This document shows positions 18,534 through 26,600 of a stretch of DNA of 64,000 nucleotides, in pieces. The first letter of the stretch is position 1; the number at the start of each line of letters is the position of its first letter. Under the pieces are notes generated by a model that did not search any database, was not told the DNA's origin, and saw only the letters and a program-made list of their open reading frames with translations. A program made the position numbers and the translations under genes. Location of the stretch: positions 42,595 through 106,594 of the forward strand of contig SCPB01000004.1 in NCBI GenBank assembly GCA_005502445.1. The letters are read 5' to 3'. This stretch comes from Microbacteriaceae bacterium X2B. Lineage in GTDB: Bacteria > Actinomycetota > Actinomycetes > Actinomycetales > Microbacteriaceae.

Positions 18534-19397
18534 ATGCGACGCCGGCGTGTGATCGGCGTGCGGGCGGTGCCGGGAGCGAGCCGACCGACGGGGCGGCGCG
18601 ACGACCTGCTCGCCGTCGAGGAACCCCTCGAGGTGCGGGTCAACGGCGAGTCGTTCTCGGTGACGATGCGCACGCCGGGAGACGACTTCGATCTCGTGGC
18701 CGGGTTCCTGGTCTCGGAGGGACTCATCGCCACCGCATCGCAGCTGCGCACCATGCGCTACTGCTCCGGTCGCGACGAGTCGGGGGTGCAGACCTACAAC
18801 GTCATCGACGCCGCCCTCGACGCGACGGCCGCGCTGCCCGCGACCGCCTCGGCGCGGCACGTCTACACGAGCAGCTCGTGCGGGATCTGCGGCACGGCCT
18901 CGATCGATGCCGTCAGCAAGGCCTCGCGCTTCTCGCTCGCCGACGACCACTCGGTCATCGGCATCGCGACGCTGCTGCGTCTGCCGACGATGCTTCGTGA
19001 GAACCAGACGCTCTTCGATCGCACCGGCGGCGTGCATGCGGCGGGGCTGTTCACGACCGAGGGCGACCTGCTGTGCCTGCGCGAGGACGTCGGCCGCCAC
19101 AACGCGGTGGACAAAGTCATCGGCTGGGCCCTCCGTGATGACCGCCTGCCGCTCGCGGGCACCGTGCTGCAGGTATCGGGCCGTGCCTCGTTCGAGCTCG
19201 TGCAGAAGGCCCAGCTCGCCGGCATCCCCGTGCTCGCCGCCGTGAGCGCCCCCTCCTCGCTCGCCGCCGATCTCGCCGATACGGGCGGGCTCACCCTCGC
19301 GGCGTTCAGTCGAGGCGACAGCATCAACGTCTACACGCATCCCGAGCGGGTCGGCGGAATCGACGCCGGCATCGATGGCGACGCCGCGCCGCGCTGA
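18534..19397 (+). CDS. fdhD: Formate dehydrogenase accessory sulfurtransferase FdhD
   Basis: Transfers sulfur from a cysteine desulfurase to the molybdenum cofactor for insertion into FdhF-type enzymes. The 287-residue product has the cysteine pair SSCGICGTAS (C116, C119), the motif VAGFLVSEGLI, GGVHAAGLF and REDVGRHNAVDKVIG. Start taken as the ATG at 18534, preceded by GCAGG; a GTG at 18522 is an alternative. The 85-bp gap to the divergent molybdoenzyme gene presumably holds both promoters, a gene pair that makes functional sense. Confidence 0.93.
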   Translation: MRRRRVIGVRAVPGASRPTGRRDDLLAVEEPLEVRVNGESFSVTMRTPGDDFDLVAGFLVSEGLIATASQLRTMRYCSGRDESGVQTYNVIDAALDATAALPATASARHVYTSSSCGICGTASIDAVSKASRFSLADDHSVIGIATLLRLPTMLRENQTLFDRTGGVHAAGLFTTEGDLLCLREDVGRHNAVDKVIGWALRDDRLPLAGTVLQVSGRASFELVQKAQLAGIPVLAAVSAPSSLAADLADTGGLTLAAFSRGDSINVYTHPERVGGIDAGIDGDAAPR

Positions 19398-19433
19398 TAC
19401 CGTGCTCGCGGAGCACTGGCAGAAGGGACGCCC

Positions 19434-20345
19434 ATGAGCGCCGACCGGATGAAACGGCAGCATCCTGCGGCCGCCGCCGCACGCACGGCCGCGTTCGGCC
19501 TCCTGCTCGACGTCGACGGGCCGATCGCGAGCCCCGAGTCGCGGACGATCGCGATCCCCTCGATCATCCATGACCTCCTGCGCCTCGCGCACGCGGGGGT
19601 GCCGGTCGCCTTCGTCACGGGCCGCAGCGACGCCTTCATGCGCGACCAGGTCGTGGCGCCCCTCGTCGCCGGCGGCCTCGACGACGATATCGCGCTCTTC
19701 GGCGTCTTCGAGAAGGGCGGGGTGTGGGCGCCCATCACGGCGGCGGGGCTCGGCGAGATCGCGCTCGACCCCGCGGTCGCCCTGCCCGCCGACGCCCGTG
19801 CCGAGGTCGAGCGGATCGCGCGTGAGAGCTTCTCGCCCGCGATGTTCGTCGACGAGGGCAAGCGCGTGATGGTCTCGATCGAGCAGCGGGTCGGCACGAG
19901 CGCCGCGCTCTACCGTGAGGCGCAGGGGAGGTTCGAGGATGCCGCGTTCCGCGCGCTCGCCGCCCGCGGGCTCGGCATCCGCTACGGCGACCGGGTCGTT
20001 CTCGACGCAGAGGGAGCCGCTCCCTACCGCATCGATCCCACGATCATCTCGACCGACATCGAATCGGTGCGGCTCGACAAGGACCACGGCGCCGCTCGGG
20101 CGATCGACTGGTTCGCCGAGCGGGGCGTGACGGCGCCGCGCTGGTACTCGGTGGGCGACTCGCGCTCGGACTACAAGATGGCCGATCACGTTCACGCGGC
20201 AGGGCTCGAGGCAGTGCACGTCGACGTGCGGCCGCGTGACGGCCTGCTGGCGCGCGATTACGAGGTGGCCGTGCGGGGCGACCTCGTGCACGACGCGGCG
20301 GGCGCCGACTTCCTGCGCGAGCGGGTCGCCGCTCTCGGAGGCTGA
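19434..20345 (+). CDS. HAD-superfamily phosphatase, Cof/MPGP/trehalose-phosphatase-like
   Basis: 303-residue HAD hydrolase with a type C2 cap. Motif I is LLLDVDGPIASPESRTI (DVDG with Pro following), motif II VAFVTGRSDAF, motif III near RLDKDHGAARAIDWF and motif IV YSVGDSRSDYKMADH. The arrangement resembles sugar-phosphate phosphatases such as trehalose-6-phosphate or mannosyl-3-phosphoglycerate phosphatase, but no trehalose-phosphate synthase is nearby and substrate is not assignable. AAGGGA lies six bases before the ATG. It follows fdhD with a 36-bp gap. Confidence 0.78.
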   Translation: MSADRMKRQHPAAAAARTAAFGLLLDVDGPIASPESRTIAIPSIIHDLLRLAHAGVPVAFVTGRSDAFMRDQVVAPLVAGGLDDDIALFGVFEKGGVWAPITAAGLGEIALDPAVALPADARAEVERIARESFSPAMFVDEGKRVMVSIEQRVGTSAALYREAQGRFEDAAFRALAARGLGIRYGDRVVLDAEGAAPYRIDPTIISTDIESVRLDKDHGAARAIDWFAERGVTAPRWYSVGDSRSDYKMADHVHAAGLEAVHVDVRPRDGLLARDYEVAVRGDLVHDAAGADFLRERVAALGG

Positions 20346-20370
20346 CGGCGAGCAGCGCTCGCGGTACGGT
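20342..20370 (+). promoter_or_regulatory. Candidate promoter for the DUF7882-type gene
   Basis: CTGACG at 20342-20347 and TACGGT at 20365-20370 are separated by exactly 17 bp. The -35 overlaps the stop codon of the HAD gene. This would start transcription about 70 bp before the next gene. Support is sequence resemblance only. Confidence 0.45.
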
Positions 20371-20446
20371 GAGCACATCGATGCGCCCGCATCGCCGCGC
20401 CACCCGACCGCGCCGTGCGGACGGCCGCCGACCAGGAGAGGTCAGG

Positions 20447-20833
20447 ATGGGCCAGATCGTGTACGCCTCGACCTTCGAGGCCCGATTCGACGACCGGGTG
20501 CTCGCGCATCTGCAGATCGTCATCATGGCGAAGCTGCGACGGCAGGAGTCGTTCAGCTTCAGCTGGACGAATCCGCGCGATAACGGCAGCGGGCGCACGA
20601 GCCTGTGGCTGCACCCGACCATCCCGCTCGTGTTCAGCTTCCACGGCAATCGGCCGCCGACGATCAACCGGGCCTGGATCGAGTCGCTCATGGCGTCGGC
20701 GAACAGCGCATCCGGTCTGCGGGTGCTGCCCGAGCCGATCGCCCCCGAGGCGGCGGTGCCCGCCGAGGCGGCCGTGCGCCTCGTCCACGACGAACTGAGC
20801 ATCGGCACGACCGGCAAGGGAGAGGCCTCATGA
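20447..20833 (+). CDS. Small conserved protein, DUF7882 type
   Basis: 128-residue soluble protein opening MGQIVYASTFEARFDDRVLAHLQIVIMAKLRRQESFSFSW, written here by features: a short beta start, a conserved helix ending LRR and an FSFSW block. This pattern belongs to a family I know mainly from Microbacteriaceae, with no established function. AGGAGAG lies six bases before the ATG. The stop overlaps the next start (ATGA), so the two small proteins are produced as a pair. Confidence 0.7.
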   Translation: MGQIVYASTFEARFDDRVLAHLQIVIMAKLRRQESFSFSWTNPRDNGSGRTSLWLHPTIPLVFSFHGNRPPTINRAWIESLMASANSASGLRVLPEPIAPEAAVPAEAAVRLVHDELSIGTTGKGEAS

Positions 20834-21105
20834 GAGTGACGCAGGCGACGATCGGCACGAGCAGGAACTATCTGGCGCTCGATGAGGATCTCGACGCCCT
20901 CAAGGAGGAGATCGTTCGCGCGTGCGCCGCGGGCGGCGCCTTCGTGGATGTCCGGCTCTCGGGCGAGCGCGCTCTCAGCGTGCTCGTCACGGCGTCGTCG
21001 AGCATCACGTTCGAGCTGCTCGATGTCGATGAGGAGGAGTTCGTCGAGGACGAGGCCTCCGAGAGCGGGCGGCTGCACATCGACGGGGATTACTGGATCG
21101 AATAG
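20830..21105 (+). CDS. Small acidic protein of unknown function
   Basis: 91 residues, strongly acidic in the C-terminal third (DVDEEEFVEDEASE), ending in a hydrophobic DGDYWIE. No membrane segment, signal or known motif. A good ribosome-binding site (GGGAGAGG) lies five bases before the ATG, which overlaps the previous stop, so coupling with the DUF7882-type protein suggests related function or a complex. I do not recognise a characterised family. Confidence 0.65.
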   Translation: MRVTQATIGTSRNYLALDEDLDALKEEIVRACAAGGAFVDVRLSGERALSVLVTASSSITFELLDVDEEEFVEDEASESGRLHIDGDYWIE

Positions 21106-21152
21106 GGCGCTTCGGCGAGACGGGTGGCCCGCCGCCCGCGACGCATCCCCGA

Positions 21153-21175
21153 ATGTCGGCGGCGGTTGCGATATT
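21153..21175 (+). promoter_or_regulatory. Candidate PafBC (RecA-NDp-like) promoter of the mutasome
   Basis: ATGTCGGCG at 21153-21161 matches the damage-promoter consensus TTGTCRGTG, as I remember it, at 7 of 9 positions; after exactly 8 bp comes GATATT at 21170-21175, matching TAnnnT at two of three fixed bases. Transcription would start near 21182-21183. pafB and pafC are encoded in this window. Inference from consensus resemblance only. Confidence 0.45.
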
Positions 21176-21190
21176 CGAATGTATGTTCGA
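21175..21190 (+). promoter_or_regulatory. LexA SOS box upstream of imuA
   Basis: TCGAATGTATGTTCGA matches the actinobacterial LexA operator TCGAACnnnnGTTCGA at 11 of 12 defined positions (T instead of C at position 6). It covers the probable transcription start and the first in-frame ATG at 21183, so bound LexA would block initiation. No other site of this quality was noticed in the window. Confidence 0.82.
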
Positions 21191-22004
21191 CCATGGAGGC
21201 ATGCCCGCACTCGCGCCCTCCCCCGCCGCGCATTTCGGCACGGCATCGCGAGCACCCGCCGGCGCGTCGGCGCCCCTCTCGTCATCCCGTCTTCAGACGG
21301 TCGACACCGTGCGGCAGCTGCAGGCCCGCATCGATGCGCTGCAGCGCACGAGGCTCGACACCCGGCTGATGCCCACCCACGAGGCGCTCGCCGACCTGCT
21401 GCCCGACGGCGGTCTCAAAGAGGGCGCGGCCTACTCGGTGAGCCCCTCGAGCGCCCTCGTCATGGCGCTGCTCGCCGGCCCCTCCGCCGCGGGCTCGTGG
21501 TGCGGCGTCGTCGGCATGCCCGAGTTCGGCGTCGAGGCGGCGGAGTCGATGGGCATCGACCTCGATCGGCTCGTGCTCGTGCCGCACCCGGGTGAGCAGT
21601 GGCTCACCGTCACCGCTTCGATCGCGGACGCGCTCGGGGTCGTCGTCGTACGCCCCGGGCGGGCGGCGAGCGACGGGGCGGTCGCGAAGCTCGCGAGCCG
21701 GTTGCGCGAGCGCGGCTCGACCCTGCTCGTGCTCGGTTCCTGGCCGCAGGCCGAGGCGATGATCGGCATCACCGAGAGCCGGTGGTCGGGCCTCGGCGCC
21801 GGATCCGGCTACCTCACCAGCCGGGAGGTCACCCTGACGGTGACGAGTCGCCGTTCGCCGCGACCGGTGAGCGGGCGACTGCTCATGCCCGACCCGGAGC
21901 AGGGCATCCGTCGTCTCGATCCGCCGTCGGCGCGCATCATGCCGCGACCGGGGCTCGGGAGCGCCGCCCGGCGCGCCCGCGAGGCCTGGCGGGAGGTCGG
22001 CTGA
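21183..22004 (+). CDS. imuA: ImuA-type mutasome protein (RecA-like fold without Walker A)
   Basis: 273 residues from the ATG at 21183. First gene of the DNA-damage mutasome operon; ImuA proteins bridge ImuB and DnaE2 in translesion synthesis. The core from LPDGGLKEGAAYSV to RSPRPVSGRLLMPDP has RecA-like layout (hydrophobic strand LVMALLAG, then TLLVLGSWPQAEAMIG), but the P-loop is replaced by SVSPSSALVMAL, so ATP binding is unlikely. Start is uncertain: 21183 would be leaderless and inside the LexA box; the ATG at 21201 has GGAGG only one base away. It is coupled to imuB by TGATG. Confidence 0.8.
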   Translation: MFDHGGMPALAPSPAAHFGTASRAPAGASAPLSSSRLQTVDTVRQLQARIDALQRTRLDTRLMPTHEALADLLPDGGLKEGAAYSVSPSSALVMALLAGPSAAGSWCGVVGMPEFGVEAAESMGIDLDRLVLVPHPGEQWLTVTASIADALGVVVVRPGRAASDGAVAKLASRLRERGSTLLVLGSWPQAEAMIGITESRWSGLGAGSGYLTSREVTLTVTSRRSPRPVSGRLLMPDPEQGIRRLDPPSARIMPRPGLGSAARRAREAWREVG

Positions 22005-23611
22005 TGCTGCGCGCGCTCTGCCTCTGGGTGCCCGACTGGCCGGTGCTCGCGGCGGTGCGCGAGGGGCTCGCCCTCCCCGGGGCGCCGCTCGCCGTCGTCG
22101 CGGCGAACCGCGTCAACGCCTGCTCCCCCGCGGCCCGGGCACAGGGGGTGCGCCGCGGCCAGCGACGGCGCGAGGCCCAATCGCTGTGCCCCGCGCTCGT
22201 CGTGCTGCCCGCCGACGACGACCGCGACCACCGCGTCTTCGCCCCCCTCGTCGACGCGGTCGAGGCCCTCGCCGCCGGCGTGCAGCTCGTGCGCCCCGGC
22301 CTGCTCGTGCTCGCCGCGCGGGGCCCCGCCCGCTACTACGGCGGCGAACGGGCCGCGGCGATCGCGTTGCGGGCGGCTCTCGCGGTCGAGGGGGTGGCGG
22401 ATGCGCGGGTCGGCATCGCCGACGGCGCCTTCGCCGCCGAACTCGCGGCCCGTGAGGCGCCCGGCATCCGCATCGTGCCCGAAGGGGCGACGGCCGCCTT
22501 CCTCGCCCCGATGCCCCTCGCGGTGCTCGCCGACGACGAGCTCGCGACGCTGCTCGGGCGCCTGGGCATCCGCACGCTCGGCGCCTTCGCCGCTCTGCCC
22601 GCCCTCGCCGTGCGCGAGCGCTTCGGCGAGCGGTGTGCGCACCGGCACGCGCTCGCGAGCGGCACCGATCCTCGGCTGCTCGCGCCGCGCATCCCGCCGC
22701 TCGACCTCGAACGGGTCATCGAGCTCGAGCCGCCGCTCGATCGCGTCGACCAGGTGGCCTTCGCGGTTCGGCAGCTCGCCGACGAGGTCGTCGAGACCCT
22801 CGCCGGGCACCGGCTCGTCGCGACGGCGATCCGCATCCAGTTCCGCGATGAGGAGGGCGGCGAGTCGGAGCGCGCCTGGCTGCACCCGCGGTCCTTCCGC
22901 GCGAACGAGATCGTCGACCGGGTGCGCTGGCAGTTGAGCGGGGCGACCCGCGTGCTCGGTTGGCGGCGCGACGGCGGTGCGGGGCCGGATGGTGCTGGGC
23001 CGGGTGGTGCTGGGCCGGGTGGTCCTGCTGGGCCGCAGCTGCGCGCGGCGATCGCCCGTGTGCGCATCCTGCCCGAGAACCTCGACGCGATCGCCCATCA
23101 CGAGCCGGGGCTGTGGGGGTCGGGGCCCGACGAGCGCGTGCACCACTCCCTCGCTCGCGTGCAGAGCCTGCTCGGGCACGACGCCGTGCTCACGGCGCAG
23201 CGATCGGGTGGGCGCACGCTCGCCGAGCGGCGCATCCTCGTGCCCTGGGGCGATCGCGCGGTGCGCGCGCGCCCCGTCGATCGACCCTGGCCGGGGGCGC
23301 TGCCGCAGCCCGCGCCCGGCACCGTCTTCCCGGCGCGGCACGCCGTCGGCGTGGTGGATGCCGGTGGCGCGCCCGTGACGATCGACGAGCGGATGCGCCT
23401 GAGCGCCGCCCCCGCGGCCTTCGCCGCGAGTGCGGGCGGCGCCGCGCGGCCGATCTCGTCCTGGGCGGGCCCGTGGCCGCTGGAGGAGCGCTGGTGGGAT
23501 CCCTGCCGGGCCCGTCGTGCGCACCGACTGCAGGTCGTCGACGCGGCCGGCGTGGCCTGGCTGCTCGTGCTCGAGGGTGCGAGCTGGTGGGCGGAGGCCC
23601 GCTATGACTGA
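22004..23611 (+). CDS. imuB: ImuB, catalytically inactive Y-family polymerase homologue
   Basis: 535-residue adaptor of the mutasome. The N-terminus (LCLWVPDWPVLAAV) aligns with the Y-family palm start, but the metal-binding acidic residues of active polymerases are absent, as known for ImuB, which instead binds the beta clamp and DnaE2. Middle features include VNACSPAARAQGVRRGQRRREAQ and GIADGAFAAELAAREA. A Gly/Ala/Pro linker encoded by 15-bp tandem repeats lies around residues 325-345, and the C-terminus is tryptophan-rich. Stop of imuA and start of imuB overlap in TGATG. Confidence 0.88.
   Translation: MLRALCLWVPDWPVLAAVREGLALPGAPLAVVAANRVNACSPAARAQGVRRGQRRREAQSLCPALVVLPADDDRDHRVFAPLVDAVEALAAGVQLVRPGLLVLAARGPARYYGGERAAAIALRAALAVEGVADARVGIADGAFAAELAAREAPGIRIVPEGATAAFLAPMPLAVLADDELATLLGRLGIRTLGAFAALPALAVRERFGERCAHRHALASGTDPRLLAPRIPPLDLERVIELEPPLDRVDQVAFAVRQLADEVVETLAGHRLVATAIRIQFRDEEGGESERAWLHPRSFRANEIVDRVRWQLSGATRVLGWRRDGGAGPDGAGPGGAGPGGPAGPQLRAAIARVRILPENLDAIAHHEPGLWGSGPDERVHHSLARVQSLLGHDAVLTAQRSGGRTLAERRILVPWGDRAVRARPVDRPWPGALPQPAPGTVFPARHAVGVVDAGGAPVTIDERMRLSAAPAAFAASAGGAARPISSWAGPWPLEERWWDPCRARRAHRLQVVDAAGVAWLLVLEGASWWAEARYD
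22982..23026 (+). repeat. 15-bp tandem repeat inside imuB
   Basis: Three head-to-tail copies of GGGCCGGGTGGTGCT (the first with A at position 8, the third with C at position 13), followed by a partial copy. They encode the flexible linker GPDGAGPGGAGPGGP in ImuB. Because the unit is 15 bp, copy-number change keeps the frame. Confidence 0.85.
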
Positions 23612-23660
23612 CACGGACATGCCGGCGCCCCGATCGACCGCGCCGGGCGGGGGCCGCTGA
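23604..23660 (+). CDS. 18-codon bridging frame between imuB and dnaE2
   Basis: Very short frame MTDTDMPAPRSTAPGGGR. Its ATG lies inside the last codons of imuB (ATGACTGA) and its TGA overlaps the dnaE2 ATG (TGATG). It could therefore hand terminating ribosomes from imuB to dnaE2 across a 48-bp gap. No protein function is implied, and it may be fortuitous. Confidence 0.35.
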   Translation: MTDTDMPAPRSTAPGGGR

Positions 23661-26600
23661 TGGCCGGCTGGCACAACCCCCCGATCCCGTGGAGCGAGTT
23701 CGAGCGCAATCTGCGCGAGGGCAGTCGGCCCGGCACGGTGCCGCCGGTCGGTGCAGACGGCGGCGACTCCCCCGCCTGGTCGCCCAAGCGCGCGCCGTAC
23801 CGGCCGACCGGCATCGAGCGGCCGGACCCCCAGACCGTCGTGCCGTACGCCGAGCTGCACGCGCACTCGTCGTTCAGCTTCCTCGACGGCGCCTCGAGCC
23901 CCGAGGAACTGCTGGAGGAGGCGGCACGGCTCGGCCTCACCGGGCTCGCGATGACCGACCACGACGGCTTCTACGGCGTCGTGCGCCTGGCCGAGGCGGC
24001 CGAACCCTTGGGGCTCACGACGGTGTTCGGCGCCGAGCTCTCGCTCGGCCTCACCGGCCCGCAGCAGGGCGTCGCCGACCCCGAGGGCATCCACCTGCTC
24101 GTGCTCGCGCGCCGGCAGGAGGGCTACCACCGGCTCGCCGGCGCCATCACCGAGGCGCAGCTCGCGGGTGCCGAGAAGGGCCGCCCCGTCTACGACCTCG
24201 ACGTCCTCGCCGAGCACGCCGGGCGCGGCGGCGACGCGACCGCGGGCGATCACTGGCTGATCCTGACCGGATGCCGCAAAGGCGCCGTGCGCGCCGCCTT
24301 CCACGACGCCGGCGGGGTCGCCCGGGTCGTGCCCTCGCGCGCCGCGGTCGCCGCCGCGGGTGCCGAGCTCGATGCACTCGTCGAGCGCTTCGGCCGCGAC
24401 AGCGTCGTGGTCGAGCTCTTCGATCACGGGCGGCCGCTCGACACCGTGCACAACGACGTGCTCGCGGCCCTCGCCGCCGAGCGGGGGCTGCCGGTGCTCG
24501 CGACCGGCGCCGTGCACTACGCGACCCCCGCCCGGCATCCCCTCGCCACCGCCTTCGCCGCGCTGCGCGCCCGCCGCAGCCTCGACGAGATGGAGGGCTG
24601 GCTGCCCGCGGCAGGCACCGCCCACCTGCGCAGCGGCGCCGAGATGCAGCGGCTCTTCGCCCGCCACCCCGGGGCCGTCGCGCGCAGCGTCGAGCTCGCC
24701 GCCGAGCTGGGGTTCCCGCTGCGGCAGGCCAAGCCGAACCTGCCCAAGCAGGAGGTGCCGCCCGGCCACACGCCGATGAGCTGGCTGCGCGAGCTCGTGT
24801 GGCAGGCGGTGCCGCGCAAGTACCCCGACGCCGACGACGCCGTGCGCGTCCGCATCGCCCGCGAGCTCGATGTCATCGAGATGAAGGACTTCCCCGGCTA
24901 CTTCCTCATCGTGCACGACATCGTGCAGTTCGCCCGCTCGCGCGGTATCCTCTGCCAGGGCCGCGGCTCGGCTGCCAGCTCGGCCGTCTGCTACCTGCTC
25001 GACATCACCGCCGTCGACTCGATCGGCTACCGGCTGCCCTTCGAGCGCTTCCTCTCGGCCCTGCGCGACGAAGAGCCCGACATCGATGTCGACTTCGACT
25101 CCGACCGGCGCGAAGAGGTCATCCAGTACGTCTTCTCGACGTACGGTCGGCGCAACGCCGCCCAGGTCGCCAACGTCATCTCCTACCGGCCGAAGAACGC
25201 CGTGCGCGACATGGCGCGGGCGCTCGGCCATTCGACGGGCCAGCAGGATGCCTGGAGCCGGCAGGTGGAGCGCTGGGGCGCGCTGGAGCGCGGAGCGACG
25301 ACCATTTCCGGTCGTCGGGCCGCAGAACAGCTCACGCACGACATCCCCGATGACGTCGTGGATCTGGCGAATCAGGTGCTGCGATACCCGCGGCACCTCG
25401 GCATCCACTCCGGCGGCATGGTGCTCACCGACCGCCCCGTCGGCGAGATCGTGCCGATCGAGCACGCGCGCATGGAGAACCGCACGGTGCTGCAGTGGGA
25501 CAAAGACGACTGCGCCTGGATGGGCCTCGTGAAGTTCGACCTGCTCGGCCTCGGCATGCTCGCTGCCCTGCAGTACGCCTTCGACCTCGCCGACGCGCAC
25601 CTCGGCGAGCGGTGGCAGCTCGACACCCTGCCGAAGGAGGAGCAGGCGACCTACGACATGCTCTGCCGCGCCGACTCGATCGGGGTGTTCCAGGTCGAGA
25701 GCCGCGCGCAGATGGGCCTGCTGCCGCGCCTGCAGCCGCGCACGTTCTACGACCTCGTCGTGCAGATCGCGCTCGTGCGACCCGGGCCGATCCAGGGCGG
25801 CGCCGTGCACCCCTTCGTGCGTCGCAAGCTCGGCCACGAGCCGATCACGTACGACCATCCGAAGCTCGTCGAGCCGCTCGAGCGCACCCTCGGCGTCCCC
25901 ATCTTCCAGGAGCAGCTCATGCAGGTGGCCATGGCCGTCGGCGGCTGCACGGGCGACGACGCCGACCTGCTGCGTCGGGCGATGGGCAGCAAGCGCGGCC
26001 TCGAGCGCATCGAGTCGCTGCGCGAGACCCTCTACGCCGGCATGGCAGGCAACGGCATCACGGGCCGGCTCGCCGACGAGATCTACGGACGCATCCAGGC
26101 CTTCGCCAACTTCGGCTTCGCCGAGAGCCACTCGATCAGCTTCGCCCTGCTCGTCTATGCGAGCTCGTGGATCAAGCTGCACTACCCCGGCGTCTTCCTC
26201 GCCGCACTGCTGCGCGCCCAGCCGATGGGCTTCTACTCCCCTGCCTCGCTCACCGCCGACGCCGAACGGCACGGGGTCGCGGTGCGCACCCCGTGCATTC
26301 TGCGGTCGGGCGTCGAGGCGGGGCTCGAGCGGCTCGATCTCGTCATCGGCTCCGCTCACGAGCCGGTAGCGGCGGATGCGCGACGCGCCGCCCCGACGGG
26401 CCTCGCCGACTGCGCCTGCCGCACCCAGCCCCCCGTGCCCGAGTTCCGCCCCGACTCCACCGACGGCGACCTCGACGACTGCGCGCGCCACCGGCGCGAT
26501 GCGGGCCTGGCCGTGCGGCTCGGACTCGCCGCCGTCGGCGGCATCGGCCGGCCGGCCGCGCAGCGCATCGTCGCCGAGCGCGAGCGCGGCGGCCCCTACC

